64,000 bases of DNA from Acanthosepion lycidas (GCA_963932145.1 OZ010574.1:85347140-85411139); one strand, 5' to 3'. Counted from the stretch's first letter, positions 52,290-62,295 are shown. Program-made: numbers and translations. The notes: generated by a model from the letters alone, not told the origin.

Positions 52290-52372
52290 ACAAATACACA
52301 TACAAGCATTTAATTCTTTCGCTTTCAGATCTGATGAAGCCATAAATGGCGAAATACATTATCGGATATATT
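52290..52372 (+). repeat. Family C repeat with exact hammerhead-like core
   Basis: CACACAAATACACATACAAG, TTTAATTCTTTCGCTTTCA, CTGATGAAGCCATAAATGGC then GAAATACATTATCGGATATA. Stem II is GCCA-TAAA-TGGC, four pairs. CUGAUGA at 52331-52337 and GAAA at 52351-52354 are exact. It follows the LINE-II 3' end within 20 bp. Confidence 0.7.
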
Positions 52373-52409
52373 TTTAAACAAATCCATTTTCAAGAAGTTT
52401 TCTAATTGC

Positions 52410-52411
<2 letters not shown>

Positions 52412-52478
<67 letters not shown>
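52412..52478 (+). repeat. (TA)n microsatellite
   Basis: Uninterrupted run of about 65 bp. A (TTTC)n tract follows at about 52637-52662. Confidence 0.95.
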
Positions 52479-52480
<2 letters not shown>

Positions 52481-52940
52481 GATTGCTACTGTGTATAAAA
52501 TAAATAGGTCATTTTTTTCACTTTTTTCTCGTATATTCTCCTCTGACCACCCCTCATACCAGACTTACACTACTCTCTAGTTTTTATTTGCTTCCTTTCC
52601 TTTCTTGTCTATTCCTTATTTTCTCTTTTTCCTTCTTTCTTTCTTTCTTTCTTTCTTTCTGGCCATTTTTATTTCAATAATTCATTGACTGGTTTGAAAA
52701 TCCTTGTAAATTATTATTTCGATTTACAAGGTGTTAATGACCACCACCTTATGTAAACTTAATTCCTATTGCATGATATATATATATATATATATATAGT
52801 ACAGATTCGTTGGTATATAATCCGGGTGGATCCTAGTAATATTAATTATTAAAACTGATCCACAGAGAGCTCAATGTATTTATTATAACAGAGCTTGAAA
52901 TAGACTATTCCCATGTTGAAGTAATTTTTGTTTTTTGGTG

Positions 52941-52943
<3 letters not shown>

Positions 52944-53002
<59 letters not shown>
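52944..53002 (+). repeat. (TA)n microsatellite at LINE-III 3' side
   Basis: A 58 bp TA run directly beside the 3' end of the minus-strand LINE-III copy. Confidence 0.95.
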
Positions 53003-53004
<2 letters not shown>

Positions 53005-53005
<1 letters not shown>

Positions 53006-53705
53006 AGACTCTCCCGTCGTTTTTGACGTGTGCGTGTCTTTCAATTCAGTTTATATGTTTATGTTTCCTATGAGACAGCAATCCTGCACGGTATTTGCAA
53101 ACAAGTCCACACGGAGAACATGCTGAAGTGTTGTCCGTCATATGGGCTGTTGTATTAAACTGAGATTTAGTGTTAATTCTTAAATCTCTCAGATGGTTGA
53201 AACGATTCTTTTCAAAGTTAGTTATACGGTAGCAGGTGTTTTTCCAGTTTTCTCGGTTTTCAACAGCAAGTTCGAACTCCTTTACTGGAATGTTTGCAGC
53301 ATTTAAATTGAATTTAAGTTTATCCTTGAAGCGTAACCAAGGACGGCTTATATTGCGCTTTCTATGAAAAAGTTGGCTACACATGAGGATTTTCGGTATT
53401 AGATAATCACTCATTCTGATGACATGACCAGCCCATCTAAACTGTGATTGCATCAGAAAGGATTCAATAACACCGACGCCACATTTGATGAAAAGATCAG
53501 GGTTAGAGATTTTGTTCTGCCGTGTATAACCGCGTATTGAACGAAGACAGCGTTTATGAAACGCATCGATTGATGTGTGTCCTGTATGGCGTCCACGATC
53601 CATAAAGAAGTGTGGTGAGAAAGACCGCTCGATAGACATAGATTTTTGCTTTCAGTAAAATCCCTAGAACATTCCATAGGTGATGCTTAAGCTTCCCAAG
53701 GCATT
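53005..53705 (-). pseudogene. LINE-III C-terminus with a long open frame
   Basis: The minus strand from 53639 to 53046 is open for 197 codons. It contains AFHKRCLRSIRGYTRQNKIS, QSQFRWAGHVIRMSDYLIPK, RPWLRFKDKLKFNLNAANIP, RENWKNTCYR and a closing CSPCGLVCKYRAGLLSHRKH motif (zinc-finger-like CxxC...HxxxH). Upstream in another frame is CLGKLKHHLWN, IYVYRAVFLTTLLYGSWTPY (usual 'vYRAvvLttLLYGcEtWt..rrh'). The open frame makes it the youngest-looking LINE piece in the window. It is 5'-truncated at about 53705 and lacks RT, so it cannot act alone. Confidence 0.85.

Positions 53706-53707
<2 letters not shown>

Positions 53708-53772
<65 letters not shown>
53708..53772 (+). repeat. (TA)n microsatellite at LINE-III 5' side
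   Basis: A 65 bp TA run beside the 5' truncation point of the LINE-III copy, followed by a second short TA run at 53785. Confidence 0.95.
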
Positions 53773-53776
<4 letters not shown>

Positions 53777-53799
53777 CTATAAATATATATATATATATA

Positions 53800-54310
53800 G
53801 TGAGAGATAAAGTATTTGGACATTTGCAAAATACCTATTAAATATAATTTTGATGTTTACATTTATTTTAAGTTACTACATGTTTATATATTTTGTTATA
53901 TAATTAAGAATTTTTCAAACATCCAATGCGGAATCAAATGTAAACAAATTAAAAAATGAGAAAAATAGTCCATCAAGATTAAGGTAGATCATATATTTAT
54001 TTGGGGGAACAAGCAAAATATGTTACATCTTGGCGGAGATTTTTTTTCAATCACCCAGCCTTTACAGAATAAGAATTTTTTTCAGTTCACTTGAAGATAC
54101 ACAAAAGGATATATGAATTTCTTTGCTGATAAAAAATAAAGTAGTTCTGAGTGGGAAGTGGAATTATGAAGTTGCCTAAAACATGTGAGAATGTCAAGAA
54201 AAAAACCTTATTTTTCCCTAATTAACATTTGCGATAAACTTACATATCCTTTTTAGACATTCTCCATAGTATCATTAGACACCCCTGTGGAGTACAGTAC
54301 CATGTCTATA
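53800..54310. other. No recognised feature
   Basis: AT-rich sequence without identifiable gene or repeat. Confidence 0.4.
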
Positions 54311-55115
54311 CAGGGTGAGATGGATAAGTTGTCACTATTTTATATTTTAATATCACGCATGCGCGTTGTTTATTTTTGATTTTGTCGACTGTACAGTATG
54401 GTAAGGTCAGTTAGACACCGTCTGTGAGAAAAAGAGCACCATGACGTAATTCACCCCGTCATAAATTTGAAATTCAGAGTGTTTGGATGTCAATCTGAGG
54501 ACAGTGCAGAGTTGGATGAGTCTAATAGTGATTACAAAGGTGTTTGAAGTGATCACTAGTGATGACGATGTTATGCCTCCATTCATCCTCCAACAGGGCC
54601 TCAAATTCAACACGGAGGCTTACATATAGTGCTTTGAGGAGATAGTGCTGCCCAAGGTTAAAAGGGTGGCTGCTAGAAGATCCTATGTCTGGCAAGAGAA
54701 CTCTGCACTATGCCACACAAGAAGGGGAACACTGTCATCGCTGTCAGACAATTTCTGCGACCACATCACCCATTACATCTGGTTACCTAACTCTTCAAAC
54801 TGCGACCACTTTGATTATTATGTGCGGGGTGCAGTTGAGCGAGAAACCAATAAAACTCCTTGTAACACCAAAGACGAAATTAAGGCAAGGATTATGGCAG
54901 TATTCACCAACTTAAACAAGAAAACCGCCCAGAAGAGTTTCCAACGTCGTCTGGAAGCCGTGGTAGAAGCCAAATGCGATTTTATTGAATAAATTTACTC
55001 TTTAGTATTTGAAAATATTTTTGTGTAATTTTAGCAAATATATCTATTAAAATGAGATGCTAGTGTTATTTTTATTTTTGCGTAATTTAGACGGCAGTTT
55101 AACCATCGCACCCTG
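54311..55115 (+). mobile_element. Mariner-like element, both ends present, 805 bp, dead transposase
   Basis: Ends CAGGGTGAGATGGATAAGTT and its inverse (AACCATCGCACCCTG) form imperfect inverted repeats, each flanked by TA. The plus strand encodes VFEVITSDDDVMPPFILQQG (first catalytic Asp, usual 'VvTSDGDVMPPFIF'), then VKRVAARRSYVWQENSALCH (usual 'YVWQQDSAPCHT'; the second catalytic Asp is Asn here). Then come FCDHITHYIWLPNSSNCDHF-DYYV (usual 'IWPPNSPDCNPLDYYV'; third Asp kept), ERETNKTPCNTKDEIKARIM and RRLEAVVEAKCDFIE. The N-terminal DNA-binding part is deleted. The frame is open over the last 115 codons. Classic Tc1/mariner superfamily, non-autonomous. Confidence 0.88.
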
Positions 55116-55129
55116 TAGCAAGTAGCGAC

Positions 55130-55215
55130 CGGTTTGTAATTCAGAGTTGTCCTACTCATAGACTGGTTACCAAACAAAATTTGAGAACTCAGTGCGCCCT
55201 TATATGTCTTTGAAT
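55130..55215 (-). mobile_element. SINE-K tail scrap
   Basis: The plus-strand text AATTCAGAGTTGTCCTACTC, ATAGACTGGTTACC matches the tail at 27085-27130. Confidence 0.5.
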
Positions 55216-55950
55216 TCTGATGAGCCATTTTCTTTCTTTTTCTCTTTGTCATTTTAATAACCATTGTCCTCAGAGGATGCTATGATTGTGAGTGTTTGAC
55301 AAACGCAATCAGTCAAGTTTCGTATCCTTTTTAAAAAATATTTTGGCGTCGTTCTTTCACGATTATAGATGCTTCCGACTGCATTCAGTGTATATGCGTA
55401 CATATCAGAATGTATTATTTTCATACAGTGTAAATGTCTGTGTTTATTTATTTATATTATTCAAGCTTTCGCTCGACAGACCCATTTATACGCTTTCTCC
55501 ACTCTTTTGATTAAATCTAACAGTTAAAGTAAAATATTGAATGACGTTAAGAAATACACGAAAGAGAGAAAAAAAAAAAAAAAGGATGGGCGACCTAAAC
55601 CCTCTTCTACTTAACAGACAACTAAGAAGGTTTAGTGAGGCGTGAGTCGAAGCACAGAATCAAAAAAAAAAAAAAAAAAAAAATGAAGAATCTCAGGTGA
55701 TCCGTGGTGTGGTTTGAGGAAATCAGTAGTTGACGGAGAAGGTGATCAGGCCACTGTTGATGGTCACACTTTTTAAACATAGAAGGCTTAAATTTTCAAA
55801 GAAGTTTATATCTTCAATGACAATGTTTATGACTGGTGAGTATGGGTTATCAAATAAATGTTACAGAATTTTATTTTAATTTAATCAATTAAATTTTGAT
55901 ATTTCTTATGTTGGTTGGAAAAAATGAAAAGCCCTAACTGCTTGTAAATA
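55216..55950. other. No recognised gene; two poly(A) runs
   Basis: A runs at 55568-55583 and 55662-55682 bracket a 78 bp segment (GGATGGGCGACCTAAACCCT...). Otherwise unremarkable. Confidence 0.45.
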
Positions 55951-55954
55951 GTGA

Positions 55955-56222
55955 TTTTCCAAGCACAAGGCCGAAAGTATGGGGCACCCAGTGAGGATCG
56001 AACTCACCATTTCAGTTGTAACTGATCTAGCAAGACAAGCTTTCTAACCATTACACCACGTCGTGGTGCCCCATGATTTACTAAGCGGGGCTAAGATGTG
56101 GCACATGGCTGAAAGTATGGGGTACCCAGTGAGGATCGAACTAACTACTCAGTCGTATTCGTTCTAGCAAGACAAGCTTGCTGACCATTACATTACACCA
56201 TGCCGGGGTGTCCTAACCTAAC
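55955..56222 (-). mobile_element. SINE-S, two tandem copies
   Basis: Minus orientation, each copy: GGGCACCACGACGTGGTGTA-ATGGTTAGAAAGC (A box), CTTGTCTTGCTAGATCAGTT, GTGAGTTCGATCCTCACTGG (B box and T-arm-like stem) then GTGCCCCATACTTTCGGCC and TTGTGCC. Units at 55965-56085 and 56095-56220. The tRNA-like termini GGGCACC/GGTGCCC pair. The cloverleaf is not a good functional tRNA and several copies exist, so this is a SINE, not a tRNA gene. Confidence 0.8.
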
Positions 56223-56224
56223 TG

Positions 56225-57055
56225 CTTGTAAATATCTCACGTGCGTATGTCAGTCGTCTCGAAAAGCAATGCTGGGAGTGAGTAAAGATTGAGTCAGTTT
56301 TTAGCCGGATCGACGTACAAGTGTAAGACGTTGACAGATCGGAATATGTCAGGATTTTGTCGATATTTTATATTAAAAACAAACAAAAAACAAACTGTAT
56401 TTGCACTATTTTTTATTTATAATATATTTTTTATTTTCTTATGACATTGTTTTCTAAAGCAAATGAGGGTAGCAAGAACTTTCTTGGGAATCACTTCGTG
56501 ACTCTTAGGAAAGCCCTTGCGACCCACATTTAGTCTGTGGCCGCTTGTACAACATTACTATATCTTAATGCAATGATGTTTCTTCAGGATGTAGGCGATC
56601 ACGGCACATATTTCTTTTTTCTTTATTATCTACAAATTACTATATATTCTTAGGAAAGTTTGGCGAGTGACTTCCCATTGTCTTTTCTACTGTCTTGAGT
56701 TTTCGTTGAAACTCATGACTAGAGTGTACAGTCTACGCTGATGGATTCATAGCGGCTAGATTTTTGAATCTGTTGCATTCATTTTCACATTCAGCGGCGA
56801 AGAAACGGATTCAGGTCTTTCCCTAGTGTGAAAGTGAATGCAACAGACTAGCCCGGAATTTAATTCCATTTTCTGTGCCGATAGCCGTTACACTACCAGC
56901 ACATCCACTGCCCTGCCTTTAATGCTTGATCAAGTCAAATTCAACGAAGCGTGGAAAAATAGTTTCGTTGGGTCAGGCGGCGTGTGGTGTGGAGTTGGGT
57001 TGGTAATTTGTTGTTTCTGGTGTCAGTAAGATTTAATAAATCAAACTCTGTGTGA
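56225..57055. other. No recognised feature
   Basis: Unique-looking sequence. GAATGCAACAGACTAGCCCG to ACACTACCAGCACATCC (56835-56910) hints at a tRNA-like SINE head on the minus strand, too weak to call. Confidence 0.35.
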
Positions 57056-57059
57056 GTCC

Positions 57060-57960
57060 TAAAGCGGAAAATTGAAAAGAAAGGAAAGAAGGAAGGAATA
57101 AAAATAATAGAAAAAAAAAAACGAAAAGAAAAGAAAAGAAGAAATGTGGGGGAGGGGGTAGGAAAAGAGGGGAGAAAGAAAAGACAAGAAGAAAATAGAA
57201 ACGATTAAGAAATAATTTGAAAAAAAAATGAAAGTGCAAACAAAAAAGAAAAAATAAGAAGGAAAAAATTAAAATAAATACAAACCAAAGACAAAAGGAA
57301 GTGAAAGGAAGATGGAAGAACGAAGAAGAAATACAAAGAATGTAGAAAAAAGAAGGAATCAAAAAAAGAAGGAAGGAAGGAAGAAAGAAAGAATAAATAG
57401 AGAAATGAAAAAAAAAAGAAGAAAACGAAGAATAAGAAGGAATAAAGAATCAAAGAATACAAAATAAGATTAAAAGAAAAAAGAATTATAAAGGAAGAAG
57501 GAAGCAAAATGTGCAAAGATCGAAGAAAAAAGAAAATGATGAATGAAGAAAGAAGTAAAACAAAGAAAGTAGGACGTTGATGAAAGTAAAAAAAAGCAGG
57601 GCGAGGTAAGAAATGGAAAAAAACGAGTGTAGAAAGAAGGAAAAAGTAAAACGAAGAAAGTAGAAGAAAGAAAGAAAGAAAGAAAGAGAGAAAGAAAGAA
57701 GAAACAGGTAAAAACTGAGCCAAAAGGAAAAATAAATTCAAAGAAAGAAGAAGAAAGATCGAAACAATAATAAAGAAAAAATAGGATAGATAAAAAGGAA
57801 GAAAGAAAAAAAAAAACGAAAAAAGAAGGAAAGAAAAAGGAGGGAGAAAAAGAGAAAAGGGAACAACAAAAGAAAAATAAAAACTCAACCGAATAAAAAA
57901 GAAAGAAGAGCAAAAGTAATAACGAAAAAGTAAAGATCAAGACCAAAAAGTCATGAATGG
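57060..57960 (+). repeat. Polypurine tract, ~900 bp, A/G-rich
   Basis: The plus strand is overwhelmingly A and G, with irregular GAAA, AAAG, GGAAG and AGAA motifs and very few pyrimidines over 900 bp. Minus-strand frames of up to 227 codons are Phe/Ser/Leu strings caused by this composition and are not genes. Confidence 0.92.
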
Positions 57961-58509
57961 AAAAGAAACAAACTCACCACGGACGTGTCTGCGTTCATAA
58001 AATGCTTGTGAATTTCTAGCGTTGTTTATTCTCATTTCCATTCAACATTGTTCACCATTTCCGCATGTCTACGCCAACAAATGAATGAAAGATCTGAATG
58101 AGTCGAGAACGGAAAAGAAGGACGGACAGTCAATAAAGAAAGAAAAGAAGAGTGGTCGGTAGGAAGTATAACTGATTCATAGCAATTGGACTGATGGTCC
58201 AGACATGAATATTTTTATTGAGTTATCTCTCTAACATTCCCTCCTTTTCTTTGTCTTCGATTTAACAAACCAAACCTCTATTTCCCATTTGAACTTGTCG
58301 CGAGAGTCCAGTTAACAATAGCGGGTATGTGGAGAGGGACAGTTCTTAATGTCCACAGTTCCGTATAAAAGCTGGTTGCAACTGGATATTATAAATATAT
58401 TATCTTCGCAGTCTATGGCTTACCTGGAATTTGTGGAATGGATGAGCCGAAACGGTTTTCTAACCAACAAAAACCACAAAATTAAAGTTCAGTCCGAAAA
58501 ACTAATGGG

Positions 58510-58725
58510 AAGAAGACGTGCGGCTAGCATAATAGTTATCGACAAGGAATGTGACATCGGCGGGCCGAGTTCAAATTCCGGCTTAGCGTTCACTTTCGCA
58601 CAAACATCCTTGTGAAAGGTATAGTCTCTTCTCCCCCTAACTCTGGGTTAACTAGCAGATTAAACTCGGCTCTCTAGGTTTGGTTGCCAACTCTGAATTC
58701 AAACCTGTCGAGGAACATGAATTTA
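58510..58725 (+). mobile_element. SINE-K, partial
   Basis: AGCATAATAGTTATCGACAA (A-box side), GCCGAGTTCAAATTCCGGC (B box), TTTCGCACAAACATCCTTGT, ACTCTGGGTTAACTAGCAGA and 'TTGCCAACTCTGAATTCAAA'. The short frame at 58349-58615 overlaps it and is not a gene. Confidence 0.65.
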
Positions 58726-58983
58726 AAAAATGTAAAAAAAATAGGCAAGTGTTTTGGATAATTACTTGTTCACAAATCTCATAACTAATCAAGGTTGTAG
58801 GCGCACCACCTGCTGCGGACGAAACAGCAGTGGGTGCGCCCCAGATAAGATAACTTGACGGAACCCATCTCTCTTCAAGCTGGTTTTGAATTTATATCTA
58901 TAATTCTCTTAAAGAACCAAGGTTAGAGAAAAGTATCTGGCGATTTGTCTGAAAATAAACGCAGTAATTTAATTTCGGATTGC

Positions 58984-58987
<4 letters not shown>

Positions 58988-59056
<69 letters not shown>
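58988..59056 (+). repeat. (TA)n-(GT)n microsatellite
   Basis: TA run passing into GT run, 69 bp. A complementary (CA)n-(TA)n array lies at 59274-59334, so the two bracket the MITE as inverted microsatellites. Confidence 0.95.
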
Positions 59057-59059
<3 letters not shown>

Positions 59060-59079
59060 AAAGCCGAAACAAAAAAATA

Positions 59080-59170
59080 TTGGGTTGGTGCAAAAATAAT
59101 GTCGTTTTTTGACGTCAAAAAATACGTCAAAAAACGACATTATTACGTCATTATTTTTGCACCAACCTAA
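59080..59170. mobile_element. Mariner-type MITE, 91 bp, long subtype
   Basis: TTGGGTTGGTGCAAAAATAA, GTCGTTTTTTGACGTCAAAA, AATACGTCAAAAAACGACAT, TGCACCAACCTAA, flanked by TA. Near-perfect palindrome. Confidence 0.9.
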
Positions 59171-59269
59171 TATCTTAGTCGACGCATTTCATCCGCTGTG
59201 GTACTTGTTAAAGTCCTTTTGTTTTTATTTATATTGTCCTTTTTATACATACTCTATCTAAAATCTTTG

Positions 59270-59273
<4 letters not shown>

Positions 59274-59334
<61 letters not shown>
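59274..59334 (+). repeat. (CA)n-(TA)n microsatellite
   Basis: CA run passing into TA run, immediately before the left side of the transposase fossil. Confidence 0.95.
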
Positions 59335-59336
59335 GC

Positions 59337-60640
59337 AGGGTGTATCAAAGATACTTACAAACTTTAAGCGTGGGTTCCTCACGCTAAAACAAGGACAAAA
59401 GTTTATATAAACATGTCTGCAAATCCTTAGTGTTTGAGTTAAAAGAAAGTTTAAAGAAATTTTATGGTAGATGGCATTGATGCCATGTAGACTAAGTTAT
59501 ATTTGTCATTCGTGTACATTTGTAGCTCGTCTGTCTTCAACATTTAACGTGTGTAGTAATGAGTTAACTGAGAAGTGTTCCGTTTATCAATGGTAGGATA
59601 GTCATATCGTGAGCAGGCAGATATGATTTTAAATAGAGCCGCACGAATAGTTATGGGCGCGAGGCTACATGGCTTTATCAGATTGCGTTTGAAGACCGAA
59701 GACAGCCATGTAATTCAACCTTTGCTGCTGTTTATAGTCACCTTGCTGAAACGGGATCCGTGGCACCAGAAACTATGTGTCGAGGAAGACCGAGATCCGC
59801 TCCTACGCCTGACCACAAAGAACACATTCTACAGGCTGTCGAACATGATCCAGGTATCAGTAGATGCCAAGTGACCCTAGAATGTCGTGCATCTCATAGT
59901 ACCGCATGGAGGGTACTTCAAGAGCAGTTCCTGTATCCATATCATTTGCAACGTGTACAGGGTCGTTCGCTCTTTGATCACTTACCACGGGAGAACTTTT
60001 GCCGATGGTTTATTGCACAAACTTCCGATCTATTGTTTGTCCCTTCAGTCTTGTTTACGGATGAGGCAACATTTGGAAGAGATGGAATAACAAATTTACA
60101 CAACCAACATTCGGAATCCCCATGATACAATACAGGCTAGACACCATCATCGGTTTAGGGTTAATGTGTGGGATGGAATTGTAGGTTTTCCCAGCACATC
60201 TTACAGGAGCTATCTACTGGGTCTTTATGTTGAACACACTTCCAAACCTGCTAGAGGATGTACCCCTGCTAATACGAAGACGCATGTGATTCATGCATGA
60301 TGGGGCTCCAACATATTTTAGGCACATTGTTCGCGATGTACTGACTGACATCTTACCATGAAAGATGGACAGGTAGGGGGGGGAGCGGTTCCATGACGTG
60401 CACATTCTACCGACCTCAATCCTTTGGATTTTTAATCTGTGGGTCCACCTAAAACAATTGATTGATGCAGTAGACATTAATAATGCAGAGACGCTTTATC
60501 AACGTGTCATAGGGGTCCTACGAAACCATTCGACACCGTGTAGGAGTATTTTAAAGGGTCCGCCAGTCAATGATTCAACGGGTGCATGCGCGTGTAGAAG
60601 TAAGCGGAGGACATTTTGAATATTTTTTTATGACTTCCTG
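59337..60640 (+). pseudogene. Tc1/mariner (IS630-type) transposase fossil
   Basis: Plus strand from 59760: MCRGRPRSAPTPDHKEHILQ, AVEHDPGISRCQVTLECRAS, HSTAWRVLQEQFLYPYHLQR and VQGRSLFDHLPRENFCRWFI, then LFVPSVLFTDEATFGRDGIT-NLHNQHSES. The order is helix-turn-helix, then the first catalytic Asp in 'LFTDEATF', as in a widespread arthropod transposase family. Downstream, in changing frames, are RVNVWDGIVG, LLGLYVEHTSKPARG and a STDLNPLDF triad region (usual 'SPDLNPLDFFLWG'). The left end may be GCAGGGTGTATCAAAGATAC at 59337; no matching right end was found. Frame breaks and stops show it is dead. Confidence 0.8.
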
Positions 60641-61180
60641 TGTTGAGTTTCAATAATGGCCTTTTATATGAACATATTAACAAGTTTTGTTAAATTCATC
60701 CGAAAGGTTCTGTCTGTTTAATTACTGTTGCATTTTTCATTATTATGTCAATAGTTTCTTTGACTAGGACAATGGTTAACAGACTTTCAACTTCTTAGGA
60801 CAGTATTACGTTTATTAGAATGCAGTGTGTCTAGAAATTTGTTAGTGGAGTTAACTCTTTATTTGATAGGTATGTATGGTAGAGTATCAGCTACTTGGCT
60901 TACTTTAGAGTTTTGGCTAAGTGATATACAATGGTCAGGATTTGTAAAATTATGGGGCATAGCGAGGCGTTAGGTTTGTGCATTTTTACGTTTGCATATT
61001 GATAGTCCCAGTCAAATAAACTATAGGAATAGTAATGAAAAACACAATAAAATATTAATTATATATACTGAAGAAGTTTTATTAAAAATGCGTTGCTTCT
61101 TATTTAATGCATGAAAAAGAAGGTAATCCACTAAAAGAAGAAAATATAAAAGCTAATTTAACAGTGGAATATAATCCATT
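60641..61180. other. No recognised feature
   Basis: AT-rich sequence with no identifiable gene or repeat. Confidence 0.4.
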
Positions 61181-61184
61181 TATA

Positions 61185-61264
61185 TTAGGTTGGTGCAAAA
61201 ATAATTTCGTTTTCCCACATAGTAACATATGTTAGAAAACGAAATTATTTTTGCACCAACCTAA
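61185..61264. mobile_element. Mariner-type MITE, 80 bp
   Basis: TTAGGTTGGTGCAAAAATAA, TTTCGTTTTCCCACATAGTA, CATATGTTAGAAAACGAAAT, TTTTTGCACCAACCTAA. Flanked by TA. Same subtype as 24431-24510, with GTCGTTT changed to TTCGTTT and the matching change in the other arm. Confidence 0.92.
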
Positions 61265-61660
61265 TATTTCTAATCTATCCTATGAAAATTCTCCTGAAGT
61301 AAAGTCTTTTAATACTTAACACCATTCGCTCATCGACGTCAATATATCTTTTAGCTTTAAATATGGAGATTGCGTTTCGTCCTTTTTAAGATTTTATGGA
61401 AGATGTGTAGGGCCACATTATGACCTTTTTGGGTTACCTGGGTAATTTATGCACCCCCTCTTAGATGGGGCCACTCGTCTTGAATATGTTTTACTTGTGA
61501 TATATTCTAGCGACATTTACATAGCTTGTAGTAAATGTATTGTAATTTTTTTAAAATAAACTCGAATAGCTATCTTTTGTTCATCATTAAAAATATTCTT
61601 TAAGAAATACCACTATTTTACTGTTTATTTCAAACAAAATTAGCACATATTTCAATACAA
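61265..61660. other. No recognised feature
   Basis: AT-rich; nothing assignable. Confidence 0.4.
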
Positions 61661-61664
61661 TCGT

Positions 61665-61775
61665 TGTTTTTTTAATCATTTCACCCCAGGCAAAGCATTA
61701 AAGCCACTAAGTCACAAGAGGATTACTGAATGTGAGAGAATATGAGAAAAAAACAGAATTTTTTAAATGATATAA
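61665..61775 (-). mobile_element. LINE-I 3' tail
   Basis: TTAATCATTTCACCCCAGGC, AAAGCATTAAAGCCACTAAG, ACAAGAGGATTACTGAATGT. Only the 3' end remains. Confidence 0.7.
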
Positions 61776-61914
61776 TACTGAAGACTGAAATACATCGAGT
61801 TGGCCTGGCACTGAGTTGGTCTGGCTTCGAATCGGCCGCGTCAATTCGGCCGGAAGAAATCGTTCCCAACCCTCTACAGGTATTTACTAAGCATAGCTTA
61901 GTCTGACAACCACC

Positions 61915-62295
61915 CCCCAGTGATTTATTAAGCGTATCTTAGATGTGTCACAAGGCCGTAATAAAGAGCACACAGTGAAGATCGAACACAATACTCAATC
62001 ATAATTGGTCTAGAGAGACAAATTTGCTAACTATTATACCACATCAAAGAGCTCAATTTACTAACCATAGCTTATATGTGGCAAAGGGTGGCGCACCCAG
62101 TGAGGATCGAACTCATTATTCAGTCGTAATTGATCTAGCGATAAAAGTTTTCTAACCATTACATCAAGTCGGAGTGCCTAATTTACTAAGTATATTTTAG
62201 ATGTTGCACAAGGCCAGAAAGGATGGAGCACCCACTGAGGATTGATCTAGCGAGAGAAGCTAGTTAACCACTGCACTACTTCAAGGTACCCAAAC
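61915..62295 (-). mobile_element. SINE-S, cluster of three to four tandem copies
   Basis: Minus-strand tRNA-like heads at about 61970-62050, 62085-62180 and 62220-62290, each with a B-box-like GTTCGATCCTCACTGGGTGC or a decayed form. Each is separated by the tail phrase seen on the plus strand as 'TTAGATGTGNCACAAGGCC'. The repeating unit of ~130 bp equals that at 55955-56222. Confidence 0.75.

Noticed and set aside
57205-57946. Long minus-strand open frames (up to 227 codons) rich in Phe, Ser and Leu
   Set aside because: They are the complement of a polypurine tract. The composition alone explains the open frame and no domain is visible.
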